Positions 1 to 8,299 are shown, counted from the first letter of the stretch. The stretch is DNA of 20,377 nucleotides from an uncultured bacterium (GCA_903958995.1 CAJBVG010000167.1:1-20377), one strand, 5' to 3'. Numbers and translations are program-made. The notes: generated from the letters alone by a model not told the origin.

Positions 1-941
1 CAATAGGTAGCGTATTGGTAGATGCTATTTAATAAACCCACAGTATCAACAATCATTACACGTTTATTCGATGGAAATACAGAAGACTTATGTTTTGTAT
101 ATAAATCTGCTTCATTGCCAAACATTGCTTTTAAAGAATTTATGTTTTGTTGATTCACTTCGTGAGGAACAAAAATAAATTTCATCAATGGAAATGCTGT
201 CAGTAATTCTTTTATTAATTCTTCATCCTTTGGCCAAGAACTGCCTGCTACAAATACGGAAGATGATTTACAAAATTCAGCAATACAGTTATCTTGAACT
301 GGATTCAAAGAATGCTCGTATACCCTGTCGAATCGGGTATCTCCTGCGATACTGCAATTAGTGATTTTAATGCTATGAAGTAAATCAATACTCTCTTGGT
401 TCTGCACAAAAAAATGAGTCACTAAGCTTAGTATCTTACGTTGAAATGACCCATATGCTTTAAAGAATAATTGTTCTTTTCTGAATATTGATGAAATAAT
501 AAACAATGGAATACCGCGCTTATTAGCCTCCTTAAAATAATTGAACCAATATTCATATTTTGTAAAAAAGATTAATGAAGGTTGGATATGATCGAAAACT
601 GATTTTGCATTGGACGGGGTATCGAGTGGTAAGTAATAAACCTTTTCGGCAAGTGCATAATTTTTCCTGACTTCAAAACCTGAAGGAGAAAAAAATGTAA
701 CAACAATAGAATAGTTTGGGTATTCTTTTTTAATCTGCTCTAATACATTTCGTCCTTGTTCAAACTCACCCAACGATGCGAAGTGATACCAAATTCTAGG
801 AGTTTGAGGAAGTGGAGTATTAAACTTCGTTTTTTGTTCCACACGGCCTTGAATCCATTGTTTCGCTTTTCGGTTAAATAAAGAAGCGAATAATACAAAT
901 AGATAGTAGCTGTAAACACCTAATTGATAAACGATATACAT
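1..941 (-). CDS. waaA: 3-deoxy-D-manno-octulosonic acid (KDO) transferase, partial at the left edge
   Basis: I translated this by hand on the minus strand from ATG at 941-939. The frame stays open for 313 codons to the window edge, so the C-terminal end is missing. WaaA/KdtA adds KDO from CMP-KDO to lipid A precursor at the inner face of the inner membrane. Supporting features are an N-terminal hydrophobic anchor (about residues 1-20), the family-typical FASLGEFEQG segment (usual form HAASVGE) near residue 54 with its catalytic glutamate, a PLDTPSNAK stretch, and VAGSSWPKDEE, matching the VAGSTHxGEE motif of the second GT-B half. The start overlaps the stop of the upstream gene as TAATG (943-939), so translation is probably coupled. 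Family assignment is firm; activity cannot be judged because the end is off-window. Confidence 0.9.
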   Translation of the reverse strand, partial: MYIVYQLGVYSYYLFVLFASLFNRKAKQWIQGRVEQKTKFNTPLPQTPRIWYHFASLGEFEQGRNVLEQIKKEYPNYSIVVTFFSPSGFEVRKNYALAEKVYYLPLDTPSNAKSVFDHIQPSLIFFTKYEYWFNYFKEANKRGIPLFIISSIFRKEQLFFKAYGSFQRKILSLVTHFFVQNQESIDLLHSIKITNCSIAGDTRFDRVYEHSLNPVQDNCIAEFCKSSSVFVAGSSWPKDEELIKELLTAFPLMKFIFVPHEVNQQNINSLKAMFGNEADLYTKHKSSVFPSNKRVMIVDTVGLLNSIYQYATY

Positions 942-1714
942 TATCTGTAGTAAAATTCTTTAGGTTGACGTTGGTATAAAGGAAGAATGAACCCAACTTT
1001 AAATCCATTCAAATAATCTTTTCTAGATTCATCCAATTTTCGTTGTGCAAAGAAATCCCAATCTCTTCTGTTTTTTGTGAACGACTGGCTAAAATCAAAA
1101 CCTGCCATGAAATTAATTCGCATACGTTCACTTACATAGAAGTAGCCAAGGAACTCATGTAATGAGATGCCGTTAGTTAATCGATCATATCCAATCCTGT
1201 AATTACTACTAAGTGATGGTACATTTTCTTCGAGTACCTCAATATGAATTTTATGTTGAAGAAACCCAACACCTGCTAAAATCATAATTCCACTATTCTT
1301 ATTAGAGCCGAATACAGGGAAAATCTTACCCGCATGTGCGTATGTACTAAAGCCTCTTTCGAACACTCTTACATCAGCATTTCTACCTTCATTGGTTATG
1401 AATTTACCCTTTACTGTTTTTAGACTATCTAAGATGTATTTCTCTTTTACATCACTTCCCGATAAGTAATTTACTTCAGCACCCCAGATAAAGTTTTTCT
1501 TCGTTTTATGAAGAAAGCCAGTTCCGATGTTGATAGTATTACCAAAACGACTACTTAGGTCGCCAGCAGGCATTAAAAAAGCGTAATGCACGTGCATCAT
1601 GGACATACTAACAGTGCTGTCTTTTGATTTGATTCGTTGAGCAAATGAAAAGGTGCTTATAATCAATAAGAAACCTAAAAAAGAAGCGGATATTATGGAC
1701 TTTATCGTATTCAT
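941..1714 (-). CDS. Uncharacterized outer-membrane beta-barrel-like protein, coupled to waaA
   Basis: This 257-residue protein has no family I can name. It begins with a Sec signal peptide (hydrophobic core about residues 5-24, likely cleavage after SFA-Q). The mature part has alternating hydrophobic and polar stretches with aromatic residues, such as GIMILAGVGFLQHKIHIEV, MRINFMAGFDFSQSF and FKVGFILPLYQ. These look like transmembrane beta strands of a small barrel with periplasmic turns. It ends in a polar YYR rather than the terminal phenylalanine of many barrels. It lies directly upstream of waaA with a one-base TAATG overlap, so the two are made together. That context suggests envelope biogenesis, but a specific role such as LPS handling would be a guess. 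Location is inferred from composition only. Confidence 0.7.
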   Translation of the reverse strand: MNTIKSIISASFLGFLLIISTFSFAQRIKSKDSTVSMSMMHVHYAFLMPAGDLSSRFGNTINIGTGFLHKTKKNFIWGAEVNYLSGSDVKEKYILDSLKTVKGKFITNEGRNADVRVFERGFSTYAHAGKIFPVFGSNKNSGIMILAGVGFLQHKIHIEVLEENVPSLSSNYRIGYDRLTNGISLHEFLGYFYVSERMRINFMAGFDFSQSFTKNRRDWDFFAQRKLDESRKDYLNGFKVGFILPLYQRQPKEFYYR

Positions 1715-1814
1715 AATTCAAAAACTTTCTTCGAACGATTTTATTGTGTTTTTGGTTATATTTGTCCGAATGAAAAATTATTCAATAATACAATAATTAT
1801 TAATTATAAGCAGT
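1715..1814. other. Divergent intergenic region before the nucleotide-sugar operon
   Basis: This 100-bp AT-rich gap separates the minus-strand envelope pair from ugd. It holds one convincing plus-strand -7 box (1757-1764). I found no matching minus-strand TAnnTTTG box for the 941-1714 gene. Confidence 0.6.
1757..1764 (+). promoter_or_regulatory. Bacteroidota -7 promoter box for the ugd operon
   Basis: TATATTTG matches the TAnnTTTG consensus. The expected -33 TTTG is not present at the standard 19-21 nt spacing; the nearest similar bases are TTCG at 1730-1733. If the box is used, transcription would start near 1771, leaving a leader of about 44 nt before the ugd ATG. Confidence 0.6.
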
Positions 1815-3131
1815 ATGAAAGTAGCAGTAGTAGGTACAGGGTACGTGGGATTGGTTACGGGAACGTGTTTAGCTGAGGTTGGAGTGGATGTAGTTTGTAT
1901 CGATATCGATAATAAAAAAATTGAAGGGTTAAGGAATGGTATCATGCCAATTTATGAGCCAGGTTTGGAAGAAATGGTTGTGAAGAATTTCGAAAGAGGA
2001 AAAATACAATTTTCGACAAATCTGCCAGAAGCAATAAAAGGGTGTGATGTGGCTTTCATTGCGGTAGGAACTCCTCCCGGGGAAGACGGAAGTGCTGACT
2101 TGAAATATGTATTAGGAGTTGCTTCAGAAATCGGAAAGAATATCGATGATTATATTGTAGTGGTTACTAAAAGTACTGTACCTGTAGGTACAGCCCAAAA
2201 GGTTAAGAAAGCAATACAAGACCAGCTAACTGATCGTCATTCTACATTAACATTTGACGTTGCATCGAATCCCGAATTTTTAAAAGAAGGTGCTGCGATC
2301 GACGATTTCTTACGTCCAGATAGAATTGTAATAGGTATTGAATCTCAACGTGCGGAAGAAATTCTAAAGAAATTATATAAACCATTTGTATTGAATGGAC
2401 ATCCAATTATTAGTATGGATATCCCGTCTGCAGAGATGACTAAATATGCTGCTAACGCGATGCTAGCAACTAAGATTAGTTTTATGAATGATGTAGCTAA
2501 TCTTTGCGAGATAATGGGTGCCGATGTAAATATGGTTCGTAAAGGAATTGGTTCTGATCCTCGTATCGGTAATAAATTTATCTATCCAGGGATTGGTTAC
2601 GGTGGATCTTGTTTCCCTAAAGATGTTAAAGCATTAATTAAAACGGCTTCAGAAAATGGTTATGATATGCAAGTATTACAAGCCGTAGAATCAGTAAATG
2701 ATTACCAAAAATCAGTGCTTTACAATAAAATAATGAAGCATTTCAATAATGATATTAAGGGCAAAACGTTTGCAGTTTGGGGTTTGTCTTTTAAACCTAA
2801 AACGGATGATATGCGTGAAGCGCCTTCTTTAGTTATTATTGAAAAATTATTAGCACAAGGTGCAAAAGTGAAAGCACACGATCCAATAGCAATGGACGAA
2901 GCGAAGCATTCTCTTCAAGATAAAATTACTTATTGCAAAAAACAAGAAGATGCATTGGTTGATGCTGATGCTCTACTTATTGTTACCGAATGGTCTGAAT
3001 TTAGAGCACCAAATTTCGAAGAAATTAAATCTAAATTAAAAAGCCCAGTAATTTTCGACGGTAGAAATATTTATGATGCCGAAGAATTAAGATCATTAGG
3101 ATTTCATTATTACGGAATCGGAATTAAATAA
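1815..3131 (+). CDS. ugd: UDP-glucose 6-dehydrogenase
   Basis: This enzyme oxidizes UDP-glucose to UDP-glucuronate with two NAD+ in the cytoplasm. The 438-residue length is normal for the family. The N-terminal Rossmann motif is GTGYVGLVTG (residues 7-16). AVGTPPGEDGSAD (about 83-95), STVPVGT (120-126) and NPEFLKEGAA (152-161) are all family-typical. The catalytic cysteine is C266 in GYGGSCFPKD, followed by a C-terminal UDP-binding domain with WGLSFKPKTDDMREAPS. It is the first gene of a tight run. The next gene starts 6 nt after its stop and decarboxylates its product, which supports the assignment strongly. Confidence 0.97.
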   Translation: MKVAVVGTGYVGLVTGTCLAEVGVDVVCIDIDNKKIEGLRNGIMPIYEPGLEEMVVKNFERGKIQFSTNLPEAIKGCDVAFIAVGTPPGEDGSADLKYVLGVASEIGKNIDDYIVVVTKSTVPVGTAQKVKKAIQDQLTDRHSTLTFDVASNPEFLKEGAAIDDFLRPDRIVIGIESQRAEEILKKLYKPFVLNGHPIISMDIPSAEMTKYAANAMLATKISFMNDVANLCEIMGADVNMVRKGIGSDPRIGNKFIYPGIGYGGSCFPKDVKALIKTASENGYDMQVLQAVESVNDYQKSVLYNKIMKHFNNDIKGKTFAVWGLSFKPKTDDMREAPSLVIIEKLLAQGAKVKAHDPIAMDEAKHSLQDKITYCKKQEDALVDADALLIVTEWSEFRAPNFEEIKSKLKSPVIFDGRNIYDAEELRSLGFHYYGIGIK

Positions 3132-3137
3132 ACAGAT

Positions 3138-4115
3138 ATGTCGAAAAGAGTATTAATTACAGGTGCTGCAGGTTTCTTAGGTTCACATCTTTGCGATCGA
3201 TTTATCAAAGAAGGATACCAAGTAGTTGGTATGGATAATCTCATTACAGGGTCACTTCGCAATATTGAACACCTTTTCAAGTTGAAAGAATTTGAATTCT
3301 ATCATCATGATGTTTCTAAGTTTGTTCATGTACCAGGTGATATTGATTATATATTACACTTTGCTTCACCGGCAAGCCCTATCGATTATCTAAAAATTCC
3401 AATTCAAACATTAAAAGTAGGTTCTTTAGGAACACATAATTTGTTAGGATTGGCAAGAGCTAAAAATGCTCGAATGCTTATCGCTTCTACTTCAGAAGTA
3501 TATGGCGACCCATCAGTTCACCCTCAGCCAGAAGAATATTGGGGAAATGTAAACCCTGTTGGTCCACGCGGAGTTTATGATGAAGCAAAACGTTTTCAAG
3601 AAGCCATAACGATGGCATATCATACCTTCCATGGTTTAGAAACTCGTATCGTTCGTATATTTAATACCTATGGTCCTCGTATGCGACTTAATGATGGTCG
3701 TGTATTGCCTGCATTTATTGGGCAAGCACTACGTGGCGAAGACTTAACCGCTTTTGGTGATGGTTCTCAAACTCGATCATTCTGCTATGTTGATGATTTA
3801 GTGGAAGGCATTTATCGTTTGCTATTAAGTGACTATGCACAACCTGTAAACATTGGCAATCCCGATGAAATTACCATTCGTGAATTTGCGGAAGAAATTT
3901 TGAAACTTACCGGTGCAAACCAAAAAATAATTTTCCAAGAGCTTCCACAAGACGATCCAAAACAACGTCAACCAGACATTACGAAAGCTAAAGAAATATT
4001 AGGCTGGGAGCCAAAAGTATCAAGAGCAGAAGGTTTGAAAATTACTTATGAATATTTCAAATCCTTACCTGATAAAGAATTAAAACATAAAGAATTCGAC
4101 GCTTACAATAAATAA
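3138..4115 (+). CDS. uxs: UDP-glucuronate decarboxylase (UDP-xylose synthase)
   Basis: This extended short-chain dehydrogenase converts UDP-glucuronate to UDP-xylose with bound NAD+. Visible features are the nucleotide-binding GAAGFLGSHLCD (residues 9-20), HFASPASPIDY (74-84), the STSEVYGDP segment with the UXS-type Thr/Ser-Glu (117-125), the catalytic pair Y147 and K151 in YDEAK, and RIFNTYGPRM further on. The ASPASP signature and GDGSQTRSFCYVDDL separate UXS from epimerases and dehydratases. The length (325) is typical of the soluble bacterial enzyme. It sits 6 nt after ugd and 4 nt before galE, so the substrate is made by its neighbour. ArnA-type 4-keto-arabinose chemistry is less likely given the UXS signatures. 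Confidence 0.93.
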   Translation: MSKRVLITGAAGFLGSHLCDRFIKEGYQVVGMDNLITGSLRNIEHLFKLKEFEFYHHDVSKFVHVPGDIDYILHFASPASPIDYLKIPIQTLKVGSLGTHNLLGLARAKNARMLIASTSEVYGDPSVHPQPEEYWGNVNPVGPRGVYDEAKRFQEAITMAYHTFHGLETRIVRIFNTYGPRMRLNDGRVLPAFIGQALRGEDLTAFGDGSQTRSFCYVDDLVEGIYRLLLSDYAQPVNIGNPDEITIREFAEEILKLTGANQKIIFQELPQDDPKQRQPDITKAKEILGWEPKVSRAEGLKITYEYFKSLPDKELKHKEFDAYNK

Positions 4116-4119
4116 GAAA

Positions 4120-5145
4120 TTGAAAACGAAAATACTAATTACCGGAGGCACAGGATATATTGGCTCTCATACTGTAGTGGAATTACAACAACTAGGGTAC
4201 GAGGTTTTGATTATCGATAACTTAAGTAATTCTAAAATTGAAGTGCTGAACAATATTGAAAAAATTACTGGGCTACGCCCCGCTTTCGAGAAAATTGAAA
4301 TGTGCGACGAAGTAGTCATGCTTGATTATTTCAATCGTAATAAAGATATTAAAGCGGTTATTCATTTTGCTGCTTGCTTACAAGTAGATGAATCAGTAAG
4401 GTTACCTCTAAAATATTATCGAAATAATTTACAGTCTACCATTAACTTGTTGGATTGTATGAATACACACCAAATTCCTAATCTTGTATTTTCATCCTCT
4501 TGTACTGTTTATGGCAACCCAGATGTATTACCTGTAGATGAGCATGCACCTGTTAAAAAAGCAATGTCGCCTTACGGGAATACCAAACAAATGGGGGAGG
4601 AAATTATCGAAAATGTTTGTAATACGAAATGGTTAAATGCTATTACACTTCGTTATTTCAATCCAATTGGTGCTCATGATTCTGCACTTATTGGTGAAGT
4701 TCAACACGGAGTGCCTCATCACCTTATTCCTTACATCACCGAAACGGCTACTGGTAAGCGCGCTCAATTAAATGTTTTTGGTGGCGATTACAATACACAT
4801 GATGGAACTTGCGTTCGTGATTATGTACATGTAGTGGATATTGCGAAAGCACATATTACAGCTATTGAAAGATTAATCAATAATAAGAACACCAATAATT
4901 TTGAAGTATATAATATCGGTACTGGTATTGGATATTCTGTTTTAGATATTATTAATGCTTTTGAAAAAGCAACAGGAATTAAAATAAATTATAAAATAGT
5001 GGATCGAAGACCCGGAGATGTGGAAGCCGTTTATGCGAATACAAATCTGGCGAATAACCAACTGGGCTGGACTACCGAGCGAGATATTGAGAACATGATG
5101 AAAACCGCTTGGGATTGGGAGATTGCACAACAAAAACAAAATTAA
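4120..5145 (+). CDS. galE: UDP-glucose 4-epimerase (possibly also UDP-GlcNAc 4-epimerase)
   Basis: This enzyme interconverts UDP-glucose and UDP-galactose with tightly bound NAD+. The start is a TTG at 4120; the next methionine is at residue 61, inside the Rossmann fold, so TTG must be used if the fold is intact. Motifs are GGTGYIGSHT (9-18), the SSSCTVYG segment (125-132), the Y152/K156 pair in YGNTK, and RYFNPIGAH (178-186). Two positions deviate from E. coli GalE. The segment matching HFAGLKAVGES reads HFAACLQVDES (82-92), losing the lysine. The residue matching gatekeeper Tyr299 is V304, which would leave room for N-acetylated sugars. Position in the operon (4 nt after uxs, 7 nt before rmlB) fits polysaccharide precursor supply. 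Confidence 0.92.
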   Translation: MKTKILITGGTGYIGSHTVVELQQLGYEVLIIDNLSNSKIEVLNNIEKITGLRPAFEKIEMCDEVVMLDYFNRNKDIKAVIHFAACLQVDESVRLPLKYYRNNLQSTINLLDCMNTHQIPNLVFSSSCTVYGNPDVLPVDEHAPVKKAMSPYGNTKQMGEEIIENVCNTKWLNAITLRYFNPIGAHDSALIGEVQHGVPHHLIPYITETATGKRAQLNVFGGDYNTHDGTCVRDYVHVVDIAKAHITAIERLINNKNTNNFEVYNIGTGIGYSVLDIINAFEKATGIKINYKIVDRRPGDVEAVYANTNLANNQLGWTTERDIENMMKTAWDWEIAQQKQN

Positions 5146-5152
5146 ATTTACG

Positions 5153-6208
5153 ATGAAAATCTTAATTACAGGCGGAGCAGGATTTATCGGCTCACATGTT
5201 GTTCGTTTAATGGTTACTAAATACCCTCAGTATTCTATAGTAAACCTTGATAAATTAACGTATGCAGGAAACTTAGCAAACCTAAGTGATATCGAGCATG
5301 CAAGCAATTATAAATTCGTTAAAGGTGATATTGTTGATGCCGATTTTATCAATACATTATTTGAAACTGAAAAGTTTGATGCTGTAATTCACTTAGCTGC
5401 TGAATCACACGTTGACCGATCTATTTCTAATCCTACAGAATTCGTTTTAACCAATGTTTTAGGTACAGTAAATTTATTAAACGCTGCAAGAAAAATTTGG
5501 AACATTACAGAAGGGGATGATAAAATTAACAATAGATTTTATCACGTATCTACTGACGAAGTATATGGCACTTTAGGTGAAACAGGGATGTTCACCGAAA
5601 CAACTTCGTATGATCCTCACAGCCCTTATTCTGCATCGAAAGCAAGTTCAGATCATTTCGTAAGAGCTTACCATGATACGTATAAATTAAATGCTGTAAT
5701 CTCGAATTGTTCTAACAATTATGGTTCTCATCATTTCCCAGAAAAACTAATTCCACTCTCTATCAATAACATCAAAAATAATTTACCTATTCCAATATAT
5801 GGGAAAGGGGAGAATATTAGAGATTGGTTATGGGTAGAAGATCATGCTCGCGCTATTGATGTGGTTTTCCATAATGCGAAAGCCGGTAGCACTTACAATA
5901 TCGGTGGACATAATGAATGGAAAAACATTGACTTAATTCATTTGTTATGTAAAGTAATGGATAAAAAGTTAGGCAGGGCAGAAGGTGAATCAGCTAAGTT
6001 GATTACCTATGTTACCGACCGTGCCGGACATGATATGCGTTATGCAATTGATTCGTCTAAACTTCAACGTGAACTCGGATGGAAACCTAGTTTGCAATTC
6101 GAAGAAGGATTAGAGAAAACAGTAGATTGGTACCTAGCAAACGAAGAGTGGTTGAATAACGTAACTTCGGGAGCTTATAAAGAATATTATAATACACAGT
6201 ATAAATAA
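5153..6208 (+). CDS. rmlB: dTDP-glucose 4,6-dehydratase
   Basis: The enzyme makes dTDP-4-keto-6-deoxyglucose, the precursor of rhamnose and other deoxysugars. I chose ATG at 5153 (351 residues), since MKILITGGAGFIGSH is the standard RmlB beginning and the ATG lies 7 nt after the galE stop. An in-frame TTG at 5123 would add ten odd residues and overlap galE. Key features are GGAGFIGSHV (7-16), HLAAESHVDRS (80-90), the dehydratase active site STDEVYG with T134-D135-E136, and the Y159/K163 pair in YSASK. Length is normal. The other rml genes (rmlA, rmlC, rmlD) are not in the window, so the end sugar cannot be named. The stop codon touches a long hairpin repeat. Confidence 0.95.
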   Translation: MKILITGGAGFIGSHVVRLMVTKYPQYSIVNLDKLTYAGNLANLSDIEHASNYKFVKGDIVDADFINTLFETEKFDAVIHLAAESHVDRSISNPTEFVLTNVLGTVNLLNAARKIWNITEGDDKINNRFYHVSTDEVYGTLGETGMFTETTSYDPHSPYSASKASSDHFVRAYHDTYKLNAVISNCSNNYGSHHFPEKLIPLSINNIKNNLPIPIYGKGENIRDWLWVEDHARAIDVVFHNAKAGSTYNIGGHNEWKNIDLIHLLCKVMDKKLGRAEGESAKLITYVTDRAGHDMRYAIDSSKLQRELGWKPSLQFEEGLEKTVDWYLANEEWLNNVTSGAYKEYYNTQYK

Positions 6209-6268
6209 TTATGAGTTAGGAATTAGGAGTTATGAATTCCTAATTCCTAATTCATAATTTCTAATTAT
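6207..6268. repeat. Heptad-periodic inverted repeat between rmlB and the phosphatase gene
   Basis: Arms 6207-6228 and 6238-6259 are complementary over 22 positions, with one G-T pair, and can extend inward to a loop of about 3 nt. The element is also periodic. From 6213 it reads as eight 7-nt units, GAGTTAG, GAATTAG, GAGTTAT, GAATTCC, TAATTCC, TAATTCA, TAATTTC and TAATTAT. It begins at the rmlB stop codon and fills almost the whole gap to the next ATG. It could act as a processing or attenuation hairpin inside the operon. It lacks a GC-rich stem with an adjacent T-run, so it is not a classical terminator. Confidence 0.85.
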
Positions 6269-6273
6269 CAAAA

Positions 6274-7020
6274 ATGGGTTTTTTCGATTTCTTAAAACAA
6301 AACAATACCGAACAAGTAACACTTGATTTCTCAAGTCTAGGGGTAGATATGCATTCGCATTTAATACCTGGAATAGACGATGGATCAAAAACGTTAGAGG
6401 AATCGATAGTCCTTATTACTGAGCTTAATAAACTTGGATTTAATAAGATTATTACCACTCCCCATATCATGAGCGATTATTATCGCAACACACCAGATAT
6501 TATTTTAAGAGGCCGAGATACCATTAGAGAAGAACTACACAAACAAAATATTAATATTGAATTTGATGCTGCAGCTGAATATTATTATGATGAATATTTT
6601 TTAGACTTATTAAAAGAAAAGAAAATCATTGCCATTAATAATGAATACCTACTGTTCGAATTATCTTATCTTACAAAACCTACCGGGATAAAAGAATTAA
6701 TTTTTGAGATTCAATTGAAAGGATATAAACCTTTATTAGCACATCCCGAACGATACCCATTTTTACGTTTAGACGAATATCAAGAGTTGAAAGAAGCTGG
6801 GTGTTTATTTCAAATGAATATTTTATCGGCAACAGGTCATTATGGAAGCCATGCTAAAATTAATGCAGAATTATTAATCGAGAATCAACTGGTTGATTTC
6901 TTAGCAACCGATTTACATCACTTTCAACATATTCGATTAATACGTAAAAATGCAATGCATACTGAGAAGTTGTTGCAACTAGTTACGTTTAATGATTTAA
7001 AAAACAAATCTTTATTGTAA
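6274..7020 (+). CDS. PHP-family tyrosine-protein phosphatase (CpsB/YwqE type)
   Basis: Members of this family are metal-dependent phosphatases that dephosphorylate the tyrosine kinases (Wzc/CpsD/BY-kinases) controlling capsule or exopolysaccharide assembly. The 248-residue protein keeps the PHP metal ligands: DMHSHLIPGIDDG (D25, H27, H29, D35, D36), TPHIM (H64), a glutamate in AAEYYY (E102), AHPERY (H157) and ATDLHH (D213, H215). No signal peptide is seen, so it should be cytoplasmic. It follows four nucleotide-sugar genes, the usual company for a polysaccharide regulator, but no partner kinase is present here. Its stop codon directly abuts the stop of the convergent permease gene with no base between. 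Family assignment is strong; the substrate is inferred. Confidence 0.9.
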   Translation: MGFFDFLKQNNTEQVTLDFSSLGVDMHSHLIPGIDDGSKTLEESIVLITELNKLGFNKIITTPHIMSDYYRNTPDIILRGRDTIREELHKQNINIEFDAAAEYYYDEYFLDLLKEKKIIAINNEYLLFELSYLTKPTGIKELIFEIQLKGYKPLLAHPERYPFLRLDEYQELKEAGCLFQMNILSATGHYGSHAKINAELLIENQLVDFLATDLHHFQHIRLIRKNAMHTEKLLQLVTFNDLKNKSLL

Positions 7021-8256
7021 TTATTCGTATCGAAGAGCTTCTACAGGATCTAATTTGGAAGCTTTAATTGCTGGGTAAATTCCAGAAATTAATCCTACTA
7101 CAAAGCAAATGGCGAAGCCACCAAACATCCATAACCATGGGATGATAAAGCCACCACCTATTACAAGGCTCGTTAAATTTCCTATTATTATTCCTAATAT
7201 AATTCCACCTATTCCACCAAGTTGGCAAATAACAATGGCCTCAATTAAGAACTGACGTCGAATTACAAGCGAATTTGCTCCTATAGCTTTTCTTATTCCA
7301 ATTTCGCGTGTACGCTCAGTTACTGATACCAACATGATGTTCATCAAACCAATTGATGCACCAATTAAAGTAATTAATCCGATCGACCAACCAGCTACAA
7401 GTAGTACTTGTAAATTTGAAATCAATGAATTGGCTAAACTATCGCTTTGTGTAATTTCGAAATTGTTCTCTTGGCGAGTGTTGAGTTTTCGGATGTTTCT
7501 GAATTTAGCAGTTGCTTCTGCTACTGCAGCATCTAATATTTTACCATCTTCAACAATTACACTAATAGTATAAGAAGTGTTTCCTCCAGATTTAAGTTGA
7601 ATGCCTCTTTGCAAAGGAATGATGCAAATTTTATCTCCACCAAATCCCATGCTCGATCCTTTTTCTTCTAAAGAGCCAATCACACGAAATTTAGTACTAC
7701 CAATACTGACGTATTCACCTATTGGATTTTTACCTTTAAATACCTTATCCGTTATTTCTTTCCCAATAATAGTTACCGCTGTTCCATACTCTTCTTCACT
7801 TTGAGAAAAGTTACGACCATTTGCCAATTTGTATCCTGCTGTATTTAAATATGGAGAAGTAGCCGCCATAATTAAAATGTTCGGATTGGTTTTTATTGAT
7901 CCATTTTTTACAGTTCCTGTAAATGTTGGAGCAAAGGATAACGATACTTGTGAAGGGAATTGGAATTTATCTTGAAATGCCTTTGCTTGTTCTAGACGAA
8001 TGACTTCGTAATTTTTCGGACGAGAACCAGAGTTACCTATTCTCATTCCACTTGCTCCTCGGTTACGAATAGTAAACGAGTTAGCACCCATACTTGCAAA
8101 CTTATTTTTAATGGATGAATTCATTCCGTCGATCGACGTCATGATGCCTACCAAAGCCATAATACCTATTGCGATAATCAGTGCCGTGAGCACAGTTCGC
8201 AGCATATTCGATTTAATCGATACGAAAGCTAATTTGATATTTTCTTTGTAGGTCAT
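7021..8256 (-). CDS. ABC transporter permease, MacB/FtsX type
   Basis: This 411-residue inner-membrane protein has the MacB layout: one N-terminal membrane helix (about residues 15-40, LRTVLTALIIAIGIMALVGI), a periplasmic MacB core domain of roughly 230 residues, then three C-terminal helices (about 280-305, 335-360, 370-395). The FtsX signature SVTERTREIGIRKAIGA lies in the cytoplasmic loop (about 311-327) and GIYPAIKASKLDPVEALRYE forms the C-terminus. Such proteins couple cytoplasmic ATP hydrolysis to periplasmic movement of lipoproteins, peptides or drugs. No ATPase gene is adjacent, so the substrate is unknown. A -7 box candidate lies at 8300-8307. It may also be read through from the Fe-S carrier gene 55 nt upstream. 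Confidence 0.92.
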   Translation of the reverse strand: MTYKENIKLAFVSIKSNMLRTVLTALIIAIGIMALVGIMTSIDGMNSSIKNKFASMGANSFTIRNRGASGMRIGNSGSRPKNYEVIRLEQAKAFQDKFQFPSQVSLSFAPTFTGTVKNGSIKTNPNILIMAATSPYLNTAGYKLANGRNFSQSEEEYGTAVTIIGKEITDKVFKGKNPIGEYVSIGSTKFRVIGSLEEKGSSMGFGGDKICIIPLQRGIQLKSGGNTSYTISVIVEDGKILDAAVAEATAKFRNIRKLNTRQENNFEITQSDSLANSLISNLQVLLVAGWSIGLITLIGASIGLMNIMLVSVTERTREIGIRKAIGANSLVIRRQFLIEAIVICQLGGIGGIILGIIIGNLTSLVIGGGFIIPWLWMFGGFAICFVVGLISGIYPAIKASKLDPVEALRYE

Positions 8257-8299
8257 TATGCACTAAGATACGTAATACTAGATTAGCAGAGCTATCTAG

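Noticed and set aside
5123..5152. Upstream TTG start for rmlB
   Set aside because: It overlaps the galE end and adds ten residues in front of the standard MKILITGG beginning; the ATG at 5153 has normal spacing.
3138..6208. Recent tandem duplication producing uxs, galE and rmlB
   Set aside because: All three share the extended SDR fold, but their active-site motifs and sequences are those of separate old families; no recent duplication is indicated.
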